From positions 1-34,035 of the forward strand of contig JAGVZZ010000018.1 in assembly GCA_018302205.1 (NCBI GenBank): DNA of 34,035 bases, read 5' to 3'. The position numbers were made by a program, and so were the translations under genes. The notes under the pieces are model-generated. The model had not been told where the DNA came from. It saw only the letters and a program-made list of their open reading frames with translations, and made no database searches. The stretch comes from Candidatus Woesearchaeota archaeon (GTDB lineage Archaea > Nanobdellota > Nanobdellia > SCGC-AAA011-G17 > GW2011-AR17). Shown here in pieces: positions 25,701-34,035 of this stretch; position 1 is the first letter of the stretch; every line of letters starts with the position of its first letter.

Positions 25701-26654
25701 ATGGCAACACCAAAATATGCATATTATTTAGTCCAAACATATGTTGAAACGAAAGTTGGTGATAACATTGTTCAAATTTATTTTAGAATTGTAAATTTCA
25801 TTGAAGAGAGTGGCCCAATCATTGAAAAGGTTTATATAAGTCTTAGAAAACTCGAATCTACTTTATTTAAATTTATTAACAAACGGGATGTCGGAGAAGG
25901 TATCCGTGAAGATCTTGAGGCTTCCCGTGAAGATTTAAAGAATTATAATGAAATTTATGATACTGTAGGTCAAAGGTTATTTAGTATTACCTCTACAATG
26001 GATGTTGAAACATTTCTAGCAGAGAATCGAGTACAAGATATTTCCAAAGAACAAGTTGCTTTTTTTATTTCTGAAGTAAGATTGTATTGGGCTGCTACTT
26101 ATGGGAATCATATTGAAAAAATTGTTAAATTACACCACATTCTTCAAGAATTAAAAGAAAAGTTAGAAGAAGAAATAAATTTTTTGGAAAGATTGCCTCA
26201 AGAAAGTTATCTTGAAGCTCTTGAAATGAGTCAAAGATTAAGAAATTTATTTTATGAAGAACGGAATATTTTTTTGCGATTGGTCGATACAAGTAAGATT
26301 ACTCGTGGTGAAGTAAAAGATTTCGAATCTCAATTAAGGGCCCAAATTACAAAAGTTAGATTTCAGATTGCAGTATACAAAGATATTTCAAAGCGTGTGG
26401 GTTCTAGAATCTATAGTGATATTTATGTTGATCTGGCTACCGCAAGATCAGATTTAGAGAGAGCAATCTTAACTTTAGGTTATTTCCTCGGCGCAGCAAA
26501 TATTTTAATAAAAATTCCAGGCACAATGATCATTGAACAAACCGCATTGTTTGGTAAAAAGTTATTTGATCCAAATTTATCAGAGACTGGTCAAAATTTA
26601 ATTGACCAAGCAGCAGGTTTAATCGTTGGAAAAGTTACCGCACTCCCTTCATAA
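25701..26654 (+). CDS. Hypothetical helical protein (317 aa)
   Basis: Long ORF rich in amphipathic helix, no family recognised. Confidence 0.7.
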   Translation: MATPKYAYYLVQTYVETKVGDNIVQIYFRIVNFIEESGPIIEKVYISLRKLESTLFKFINKRDVGEGIREDLEASREDLKNYNEIYDTVGQRLFSITSTMDVETFLAENRVQDISKEQVAFFISEVRLYWAATYGNHIEKIVKLHHILQELKEKLEEEINFLERLPQESYLEALEMSQRLRNLFYEERNIFLRLVDTSKITRGEVKDFESQLRAQITKVRFQIAVYKDISKRVGSRIYSDIYVDLATARSDLERAILTLGYFLGAANILIKIPGTMIIEQTALFGKKLFDPNLSETGQNLIDQAAGLIVGKVTALPS

Positions 26655-26694
26655 TCAGAAAAGTATATATATTAAGTTTCTCTAGGATAGAATA

Positions 26695-27888
26695 ATGATT
26701 CATATATTAAAAAAGAGGCATCATTTTTCAAAAGTTTCAAAATTAAGTTTAATAGTTTTATTAGTTGCAATTTCATTATCTTTGATTGATACTATTTGGG
26801 CAATTTATTTATACCAGTTTGTAAAGAATGGTTCTTTAGTTGGTTTTACTTCAGCATTATTTACTATTGCTTCATTATTTGGTTTCATTTTCTTAATCCC
26901 ATTCATAGAGAAGCATGATAAAGCTAGATTATATGAAGTCACTTTATTTCTTACTGGGATTTGTTATATTCTCTTCGCAATAAATCCCAATTTTTGGATA
27001 ATTTTATTATTGGGTTTGATAATCACTTTGATTACTGTCATCAGAATAGATAGTTTTGGTATTATTGTTCACGATGCTTCTAAAAAACAAGAGCTTGCAA
27101 AGAACGAAGGCTTAGTTTATACACTTTCTAATTTCGGTTGGCTAATTGGTCCATTGATTGCTGGCCCATTATCTGAAAGATTCAATGTTTCAATTATATT
27201 CATCATTTCAGCATTCTTTGTTTTTGCAGCTTTACTCAGTTACAAGGTAATGCATATTGGCCTCAAAAAAAGAGTTGTTAAAAAACCTAATGGTCATTTT
27301 TTCAAGAATGTTAAATCCTTTTTCAAGAACAAAGATTTACTCAAAACTTACATCATCAGTGGTAATGGTAGTGTTTGGTGGGCATTCACATTCATTTATA
27401 TCCCTCTTTACATGCTTGAGAGAGGTTTTAGTATTAGTCACATAGGTTATTTTCTATTTCTAATGGTTTTACCTTTAATCCTCTTCGAATATGTATTCAC
27501 AGAATATGCTGATAAACTAAAATACAGCAAAATGTTCATTGTTGGAAATATTATTCCCGCAGTAGTATTAATCTCCTGCTTTTTTATCGATAACATCTAT
27601 GCCCAATTAGGTTTATTAGTTCTGGGTAGTGTTGGTATTGCAATGACTGAATCCTCTTCTGAGGCATACTTCTTTTTAATCAGCCCAAAAAGACATATTG
27701 AAAGATATTATAGCGTTTACAATACTGCTTTGGATGTATTCTCATTTATTGGAAAAGTTGTCGTTGCTTCAATTATTTTAGTTTTTGCATTCAAATTTAC
27801 ATTTATCTTCTTAGCATTGATTTTCTTATTATTCGCTCTTGTCTCTTCCATCATGAAACCAGTTTCAGGTAGCCTTAAAAATAAATAA
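26695..27888 (+). CDS. MFS transporter
   Basis: About 12 hydrophobic segments; NEGLVYTLSNFGWLIGPLIAGPLSERFN. Confidence 0.85.
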   Translation: MIHILKKRHHFSKVSKLSLIVLLVAISLSLIDTIWAIYLYQFVKNGSLVGFTSALFTIASLFGFIFLIPFIEKHDKARLYEVTLFLTGICYILFAINPNFWIILLLGLIITLITVIRIDSFGIIVHDASKKQELAKNEGLVYTLSNFGWLIGPLIAGPLSERFNVSIIFIISAFFVFAALLSYKVMHIGLKKRVVKKPNGHFFKNVKSFFKNKDLLKTYIISGNGSVWWAFTFIYIPLYMLERGFSISHIGYFLFLMVLPLILFEYVFTEYADKLKYSKMFIVGNIIPAVVLISCFFIDNIYAQLGLLVLGSVGIAMTESSSEAYFFLISPKRHIERYYSVYNTALDVFSFIGKVVVASIILVFAFKFTFIFLALIFLLFALVSSIMKPVSGSLKNK

Positions 27889-27902
27889 CTATTCTTTTAT
27901 TT

Positions 27903-28937
27903 ATGCAAATTAAAGAAACCCCAGAGGATTTTATTGTTGAAGAGAGAATCAGACTAAATACTAAATCTAAAGGTGATTATACCTATTTTTTATTAGAAAA
28001 AAGAAATTGGACTACATTGAAAGCAATAGAATTCATTTCTAATTACTTGAAAGTTCCTGTAAAACGCTTTTCATTTGCTGGCCAAAAAGATCGTCGTGGT
28101 ATAACTAAGCAACATGTATCTGCATTCCACATTTCAGAAAGCATGCTAAATAAAATTGAATTAAAAGATATTAAAATAAAATTTTTAGGTTATGGTGATA
28201 GACCTCTTTCATTAGGTTCATTAATCGGAAATAAATTCCAAATTAAATATCCCACAAAAAAGAAAATAGATTTCATAGTAAATTATTATGATGAACAAAG
28301 GTTTGGTGGCTATCGTCCTAATTTACATTTAATTGGAAAGAATGTTCTATTAAAAAAATATGAAGAAGCCGTAAAATTATTCTTATTATACCCTTTCGAA
28401 AATGAAACTAAAGATTACAAGGATGCAAGAAAGCGTCAAGAAAAGAATTGGGGTAAATGGCACGTTGATCGTTATCCAAAATATCTTTTAAATGAAAGAA
28501 AAATTATTGGTTACTTATCAAAGCATCCTGATGATTATCAAGGTGCATTACATTCTCTTCCAAAGCAATTATTTGACATGATGACTCAATCTTTTCAAAG
28601 CTATATTTGGAATGAATCCTTATCAAGATACCTAAAATCAAAATTCAAAAATCACAGAGAAGCTCCTTATTCAGTAGGCAAGTTAGTATTTGTTGATGAA
28701 TACCTAAATTTAAAATGGCCAATTGTTGGTAACGATTCTAAATTAACTGGTGATGTAAAAAAGTTCGTCGAAGAAGTTTTAAACGAACAAGGAGTTTGGT
28801 ATAATAATTTCCAAAAAAGCTTAGAGAGAGATGCTATGACAAAAGTAAAAGACTATAAAATTAATGGCGATTGGATTTCGTTCTTTCTTCCAAAGAGTTC
28901 TTATGCAACAATGTTAATAAAAAATTTAGAGAATTAA
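27903..28937 (+). CDS. truD: tRNA pseudouridine synthase TruD
   Basis: ETPEDFIVEE, FAGQKDRRGITKQHVS, NYYDEQRFGG, TQSFQSYIWNESLSRYL. Confidence 0.94.
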   Translation: MQIKETPEDFIVEERIRLNTKSKGDYTYFLLEKRNWTTLKAIEFISNYLKVPVKRFSFAGQKDRRGITKQHVSAFHISESMLNKIELKDIKIKFLGYGDRPLSLGSLIGNKFQIKYPTKKKIDFIVNYYDEQRFGGYRPNLHLIGKNVLLKKYEEAVKLFLLYPFENETKDYKDARKRQEKNWGKWHVDRYPKYLLNERKIIGYLSKHPDDYQGALHSLPKQLFDMMTQSFQSYIWNESLSRYLKSKFKNHREAPYSVGKLVFVDEYLNLKWPIVGNDSKLTGDVKKFVEEVLNEQGVWYNNFQKSLERDAMTKVKDYKINGDWISFFLPKSSYATMLIKNLEN

Positions 28938-28939
28938 TT

Positions 28940-29445
28940 TATTCGTTTAATTTAGTTCCACGTGTCATACTTTCTTCCCAGCCATTTGCAGTAACAACTT
29001 CTTTTGTCATAACTTCTTTTATTGGTCGATTCCAATCATCTTCAAACAGATAATCTTTATATGTAAAAATCCCAGTCATTTAATCTTTGTTCATTACAAT
29101 CAAGCTAGTTACATTCATAGCTTTCATAATCTTTACAGTTTGAAAAATATTAATATCATCTTGTGCGATTAAAGGATTATCAAAGATGTAACTTGTACTC
29201 CTTTTTATTTTTTTAATTTATTCAACTTGTTCTTCAACACTACAAAATTGATGAATAACTCCAAGTCCGCCATTTCTAGCCATTGCAATAACCATTTTAC
29301 TTTCAGTAACAGTAGCCATGTTAGAACTAACTAAAGGTATATTCAAAGTAATATTCTTAGTAAAACCTGTAGTAACATCTGCTTCTCCACGAGAATATAG
29401 ATGTGTATTTTTAGGCACTAAAAGTACATCATTATAAGTCAGCCC
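28940..29445 (-). pseudogene. guaB: Decayed IMP dehydrogenase remnant (N-terminal barrel start plus CBS segments)
   Basis: GLTYNDVLLVPKNTHLYSRGEADVTTGFTKNITLNIPLVSSNMATVTESKMVIAMARNGGLGVIHQFCSVEEQVE*, then SYIFDNPLIAQDDINIFQTVKIMKAMNVTSLIVMNKD*MTGIFTYKDYLFEDDWNRPIKEVMTKEVVTA...*; no catalytic C-terminal barrel. Confidence 0.85.
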
Positions 29446-29590
29446 AACCTAATTTTTACTTAACTTCAAGTTTAGCACTTTAAAAAGATTCTTGTTATAA
29501 AATATCTAAAAATAACTTTAATTATTTTTTGGAAATATATTTAATTTTTACGATTTCTTTTTAAATTCTACTAGTTAATTGTTTTAAAAT

Positions 29591-31369
29591 ATGACTCAAT
29601 CAGAAGAACTTACTCTACATTCTTTAAAATCAATTTCTTCTATTGATGGTAGACATAGAATTATTACTGAACCATTAAGCGAATGGCTTTCTGAATATGC
29701 TTTACATAAATATAGATTCTATTTAGAAGTTGAATACCTAATAGCCCTTTCTGAATGGAAAGAATTTAAGGCTGCAAGAGAAATGACTTTAGAAGAGAAA
29801 GAATTTTTAAGAAATTTAGTTACTAATTTCACATTAGAAGATGCAAATATTGTTCAAAATTTAGATAGATTTGGATATAAAGACCAAAAGCCTACAAATC
29901 ATGACGTTAAAGCTGTTGAATATTTCTTTAGATTAAAATTAAAAGGTACTTCTTTGGAAGATCTATCTGAAATCATTCATTTTGGTTTGACTTCTGAAGA
30001 TGCAAATAATATTGCTTACAACTGTATGATTAGAGGGGCTTTGAAATATTATTATTTCCCTGCATTAATTTCTTTGTTGGATCAATTAAAAGCTTTAGCT
30101 GAAATTGAAAAAAATACTCCTATGCTAAGTAGAACTCATGGACAGCCGGCTACTCCTACAACTTTTGGAAAAGAGATGGCCAATTATTTAGATAGAATTA
30201 GAAAAGTTTTTGAGTCTCTTTATGAATATAAATTGCCTGCAAAATTAAATGGCGCTGTAGGTTGCCATAATGCTCAATATTTTGCCGAACCTAATTTAGA
30301 TTGGATTACTTTTACAGAAGATTTTTTAAAACAATTAGGTTTTATGCCTAATTTATTAACAACACAAATTGAGCCTCATGATGGTTTTACAGAAATATTC
30401 TCTAAAATGATTAGTATTAATAATATTCTTAGAGATATGAGCATTGATTATTGGTTATATATTATGCAAAATTATATTGTTCAAAAAAAAGTTAGTAATG
30501 AAATTGGTTCTTCAACAATGCCTCACAAAATAAATCCTTGGAGAATGGAAGTTGCTGAGGGTAGTACAATAGAAGCTAACTCTCGATTTACAGGATTTAT
30601 TTGGAAACTTCAAACTTCAAGATTACAAAGAGATTTATCTGATCATGAAGCACAGAGATCAATTGGGACTGCAATTGCGCATTCTTACATAGCTATTTTA
30701 CATGTATTAGAGGAATTAGGGAGATTAGAAATAAATAGAGAGTGCATGAAAAAAGATCTTGAGGATAATGGTGTTATTTTAACTGAAGCCATTCAAACTA
30801 TACTCCGAAAAGATGGATATCCAAATTCATATGAACTTATGAAAGATCTTTCAAGAGGTCAGTATCTTACTGTTCAGGAAGTTTACAAAATGGTCAACGA
30901 TTTAACAATAAAAGAAGAAACTAAAAATTATATTAAAACTTTGAAACCAGAAACATATCTTGGTTTGGCAGTAAAACTGACTGAGGTTGCTATAGGAAAT
31001 TGGATTTCATTTAAGGATAATTATAATGCTCCTTATCCACAAATAAAAAAAATAATCATTGATTGTGAAGGTCTTGAAATATCCGAAAAAGAATCTTTAA
31101 TTCTAAATAAAATCAAAGAAGGAAAAATCGAACTTCTGGGACTTAATACAAATAAAAGTTTATTCTCAGCAATGATTTCTTCAGAAAAACTAAATGATTT
31201 TTCAACAAAAAGTAATTTGTTTATAGGAAAGTCTAATGCTAATTATTTGTTAGCTAAACAAAAAGGTTTACTCTGCGTGCCATTCAATAGTTCTCAGGAA
31301 AAAGCTGAATTTAAAATCACAACTTTTGAAGAACTGCCATCATTAATCAAAACAATACAGGAGTCTTAA
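29591..31369 (+). CDS. purB: Adenylosuccinate lyase (E. coli PurB-like) with about 107-aa C-terminal degenerate HAD-like extension
   Basis: SISSIDGRH, FGLTSEDANNIAYN, SRTHGQPATPTTFGKEMANYL, SSTMPHKINPWRMEVAEG; extension from about residue 486 (IKKIIIDCEGLE...FIGKSNANYLLAKQKGLLCV). Confidence 0.93.
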   Translation: MTQSEELTLHSLKSISSIDGRHRIITEPLSEWLSEYALHKYRFYLEVEYLIALSEWKEFKAAREMTLEEKEFLRNLVTNFTLEDANIVQNLDRFGYKDQKPTNHDVKAVEYFFRLKLKGTSLEDLSEIIHFGLTSEDANNIAYNCMIRGALKYYYFPALISLLDQLKALAEIEKNTPMLSRTHGQPATPTTFGKEMANYLDRIRKVFESLYEYKLPAKLNGAVGCHNAQYFAEPNLDWITFTEDFLKQLGFMPNLLTTQIEPHDGFTEIFSKMISINNILRDMSIDYWLYIMQNYIVQKKVSNEIGSSTMPHKINPWRMEVAEGSTIEANSRFTGFIWKLQTSRLQRDLSDHEAQRSIGTAIAHSYIAILHVLEELGRLEINRECMKKDLEDNGVILTEAIQTILRKDGYPNSYELMKDLSRGQYLTVQEVYKMVNDLTIKEETKNYIKTLKPETYLGLAVKLTEVAIGNWISFKDNYNAPYPQIKKIIIDCEGLEISEKESLILNKIKEGKIELLGLNTNKSLFSAMISSEKLNDFSTKSNLFIGKSNANYLLAKQKGLLCVPFNSSQEKAEFKITTFEELPSLIKTIQES

Positions 31370-31370
31370 T

Positions 31371-33476
31371 ATGTTTAATCAAGTAATAGCAATTGTTGGT
31401 GGTCAATGGGGCGATGAAGGTAAAGGTAAAGTAGTAGACTGGGCTGGAAGCTTTGTTGATGTTTCTGCAAGAGCTACTGGCGGAAGCAATGCAGGTCACA
31501 CAATTTATATTGGAAACGAGAAGCATGTTTTCCATTTGATTCCTTCAGCAATAACTTGGGAAAATGTTGATTGTATTCTTGGTAATGGAATGGTTATTGA
31601 TCCTTTTGTGCTTCAAAAAGAAATGGATATTCTTCAAAAGAAAGGTTATTCTTTAAAAAATTTAAATATCTCTGGTCGTGCTCATATAATACTAATTTAT
31701 CATTTATTTATGGATGAATTTCAAGAGAATTCTAAAATGGATAAAAAAATAGGTACCACTAAGACGGGTATAGGACCTAGTTATTCTGATAAATTTAATC
31801 GTATAGGCATAAGAGTGAATGATCTTTTACATAAGGATCTTCTTTCAGATAAAATCTATTTAAACCTCACTGAAAAATTAAAATTATTTAGGACGTTTTT
31901 TTCCGATGATGAAATATTAGACAGAATTAAAAAAGTTCTTTTATCCAACTTAACTTCAAAAAAATTAATTGATAAAGTGAAGGGACTAAACGTATTGGAT
32001 TTAAAATTAATCAGTGAGTTATTCACAGATATTTATTTTAATTTTGGATTGAAATTAAAACCCTATATTATAGACGCCTCAGATAAAATTCATTGTGATT
32101 TATCTAATGGTAAAAGATTGCTTATTGAAGGAGCTCAAGGTTTGCTTTTGGATATAGATCATGGAACTTATCCCTTTGTTACTTCTTCAAATCCATCTGT
32201 TGGAGGATTATATACAGGGTTAGGAATTTCTAAGATTGATGAAACCTTTAGTGTAATTAAAGCTTATGTCACTCGTGTTGGTGCAGGTCCATTCCCTACT
32301 GAATTAAATGATGAAATAGGAGTATATATCCGGGAAAAAGCTTCTGAGTATGGCTCCACTACTGGTCGTCCTAGAAGGTGTGGTTGGCAGGATGCTTTAA
32401 TTCTGAGATTCACTTCAAAAATAAATGGTCCTAAAATAATCGTCACAAGATTGGATATTCTTTCAGGGATAAAAACCTTAAAAATTTGTAATACCTACAA
32501 GTATATTGGCTTCAAGAAATATTTTAATGGTGAGGTTTATTTTAATGGAAAAATTCTAAAAGATTTTCCAGCTGATGCAGAAATTCTTCAATATTGCATC
32601 CCTCATGATTTTATCGAAGTCAATGGTTGGACAGAGGATATTTCTAATTTGAGAGATTATAATTCTTTACCATCTGCTGCAAAAGAATATCTAAAATGTT
32701 TGGAAAATTATGGAAATGTAAATATTGCTGCAATTGGCATAGGTCCAAAGAGAGAGCAAATGATTGTTCTTGAAGGATGGAATTTAGACAAGAATAAATA
32801 TAAGGCTATAATCTATGATCTGGATAATACTTTGGTTGCAACAAATGATTATGTATTTTCTTTATTAAAAACAACAGCTTCTCAAATTAAACAAAACATC
32901 GAATTTGAAATTCCATCTGATGATCTGATAAAACAAGTTTTAAAAAAGAATCTTCCTTTTGAAGAAATATTTGTACAATTATTTCCAAATCCAATTAGCT
33001 ATACTGAAAGTGAACCATTATCAAAGATAATATTATCTAAGTACAGATTATTGGCACAAAACATTCCATATTTATCAATAGAAAATGGCCCTTCAATTTA
33101 TAATCTATTTAATAAAAGAAATATCCTTCAAGGAATAACTACAAATAGAGTTGCAATGGCTGAAGAAAGACTTTCTCAAGCTGGTTATGGTCAGTTTGAT
33201 TTTATTATCGCACCAAAAAAACCTGAAAACAAAAAGCCTAATCCCCAAATAATCTATGATGCTTTAGAAATTATTACCTCCAAGGGAATTGAAAAATCTA
33301 AAGTTTTATCCGTTGGTGACCATACGGATGATTATCTTGCTGCAAAGAGTGCTGGATTAGATTTTGTTGCAATTTTAACAGGTTTTACAACGAAAGAGGA
33401 TTTTATTAGTTTAGGTTTAGAAGAAAAAAAAATTATTTATAACCTTAATCAATTGAATGAAATTATGGAAAAATAA
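31371..33476 (+). CDS. purA: Adenylosuccinate synthetase fused to a C-terminal HAD-superfamily hydrolase domain
   Basis: GGQWGDEGKGKVVDWAG, GTTKTGIGPSYSDK, GAQGLLLDIDHGTYPFVTSSNP; HAD from about residue 478: KAIIYDLDNTLVATND, GITTNR, KKPNPQ, VGDHTDDYLAAKSAG. Confidence 0.95.
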   Translation: MFNQVIAIVGGQWGDEGKGKVVDWAGSFVDVSARATGGSNAGHTIYIGNEKHVFHLIPSAITWENVDCILGNGMVIDPFVLQKEMDILQKKGYSLKNLNISGRAHIILIYHLFMDEFQENSKMDKKIGTTKTGIGPSYSDKFNRIGIRVNDLLHKDLLSDKIYLNLTEKLKLFRTFFSDDEILDRIKKVLLSNLTSKKLIDKVKGLNVLDLKLISELFTDIYFNFGLKLKPYIIDASDKIHCDLSNGKRLLIEGAQGLLLDIDHGTYPFVTSSNPSVGGLYTGLGISKIDETFSVIKAYVTRVGAGPFPTELNDEIGVYIREKASEYGSTTGRPRRCGWQDALILRFTSKINGPKIIVTRLDILSGIKTLKICNTYKYIGFKKYFNGEVYFNGKILKDFPADAEILQYCIPHDFIEVNGWTEDISNLRDYNSLPSAAKEYLKCLENYGNVNIAAIGIGPKREQMIVLEGWNLDKNKYKAIIYDLDNTLVATNDYVFSLLKTTASQIKQNIEFEIPSDDLIKQVLKKNLPFEEIFVQLFPNPISYTESEPLSKIILSKYRLLAQNIPYLSIENGPSIYNLFNKRNILQGITTNRVAMAEERLSQAGYGQFDFIIAPKKPENKKPNPQIIYDALEIITSKGIEKSKVLSVGDHTDDYLAAKSAGLDFVAILTGFTTKEDFISLGLEEKKIIYNLNQLNEIMEK

Positions 33477-33502
33477 AAAAAACTTTATTATTCAGAATAT
33501 GA

Positions 33503-33886
33503 CTAATCATCAACAATTACTAATCCTAATCTATTAAATAGATCAGTTGCTTCAGCCTGTTCTAGTCTGTATGACCAAACAAATCTTTCTCCAGAATCAT
33601 AAGCATATCTTCCAGAAGAAAAATAATCACTATCAAGTTTACTTTCTATTCCTAAGTCATTTCTAACTTTTTCGGGTGTTGAATCTAAAATTCTAGTGAA
33701 TCCTAATAATCTATAAGTACTCCCCAAATTCTCTGTTTGTTCTTCTAAACGTTTAAGGAGATATGTTAAGGCCCCTGTAAAAGAAGGTGTTGTTCCCTTT
33801 ACATGAAGATGAAAAGTTCTATTTCCGTCAGAAATAGGAATTTCCCTGGTCATTATTATAAGTGTATTGTTGTCTATCCATTTCAT
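33503..33886 (-). CDS. Hypothetical protein (127 aa)
   Basis: ORF preceded by RBS-like GGAGGAAT on the minus strand. Confidence 0.6.
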   Translation of the reverse strand: MKWIDNNTLIIMTREIPISDGNRTFHLHVKGTTPSFTGALTYLLKRLEEQTENLGSTYRLLGFTRILDSTPEKVRNDLGIESKLDSDYFSSGRYAYDSGERFVWSYRLEQAEATDLFNRLGLVIVDD

Positions 33887-33953
33887 TTATTCCTCCTTCC
33901 TCTTTTACTAAAAAATATTAATCCACTATTAATAAATTTTATTTATCATAAAT

Positions 33954-33976
33954 ACCCCACTGCTCTGCGGTGGGGT
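33954..33976 (-). other. Strong RNA hairpin in the leader region of the 33503-33886 gene
   Basis: ACCCCACTGC-TCT-GCGGTGGGGT, 10-bp stem with one G.U pair. Confidence 0.7.
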
Positions 33977-33990
33977 TCGTAATTAAGCCC

Positions 33991-34027
33991 CGGACATGAC
34001 ATTTGCCCGCGTAGACTATATAAATAA
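33991..34027 (-). promoter_or_regulatory. Conserved non-coding motif, copy 2 (minus strand TTATTTATATAGTCTACGCGGGCAAATGTCATGTCCG)
   Basis: 29/37 match to 1314-1350; TATA-like start; upstream of the 33886 gene. Confidence 0.5.
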
Positions 34028-34035
34028 ATTTTTCT

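Noticed and set aside
29218-29418. The 66-aa minus ORF as a functional small protein
   Set aside because: It is clearly the IMPDH N-terminus, with the true upstream start missing and the barrel truncated
33954-33976. Hairpin as an IS200/IS605 or REP-like element end
   Set aside because: No transposase or TnpB sequence in the window; kept only as a leader hairpin, though an off-window element cannot be excluded
1314-34027. The two motif copies as terminal inverted repeats of a 32.7-kb mobile element
   Set aside because: Interior is mostly housekeeping genes with no integrase or transposase, and the match is imperfect
1-34035. CRISPR array
   Set aside because: The only tandem repeat is the 30-bp in-frame coding repeat without spacers

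Overview
AT-rich, gene-dense archaeal chromosomal window. Archaeal-type Pth2, a DRG/TGS GTPase, TrmB and HTH_10 regulators, archaeal TruD, TATA-like promoters and tRNAs without encoded CCA all point to archaea; a reduced, DPANN-like lineage is inferred. Recognisable content: pth2 with an overlapping LAGLIDADG endonuclease ORF; a Cys-motif surface protein plus lipoprotein; DRG GTPase; TrmB regulator; MscS-like channel; cyclophilin lipoprotein; a GalE-nucleotidyltransferase fusion; two P-loop nucleotide kinase-like genes; adk; tRNA-Ala(CGC); tRNA-Leu(CAA); a MacB-like ABC cluster; PHP protein; ferredoxin; arginase-family protein; split ADP-forming acyl-CoA synthetase genes; MFS transporter; truD; and purB-purA. 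Main lead: adjacent PurB and PurA both carry C-terminal HAD-like extensions. The PurA one looks catalytically intact; the PurB one looks capless and lacks key acidic residues. A decayed guaB (IMPDH) remnant lies just upstream. Other leads: a 37-nt non-coding motif found at both ends of the window, each time upstream of a gene in the same relative orientation; a 10-codon Lys-rich micro-ORF with clear expression signals; a truncated acdB; and a patch of decayed ORFs at 9.15-9.69 kb. No CRISPR array, rRNA or complete transposon was seen.
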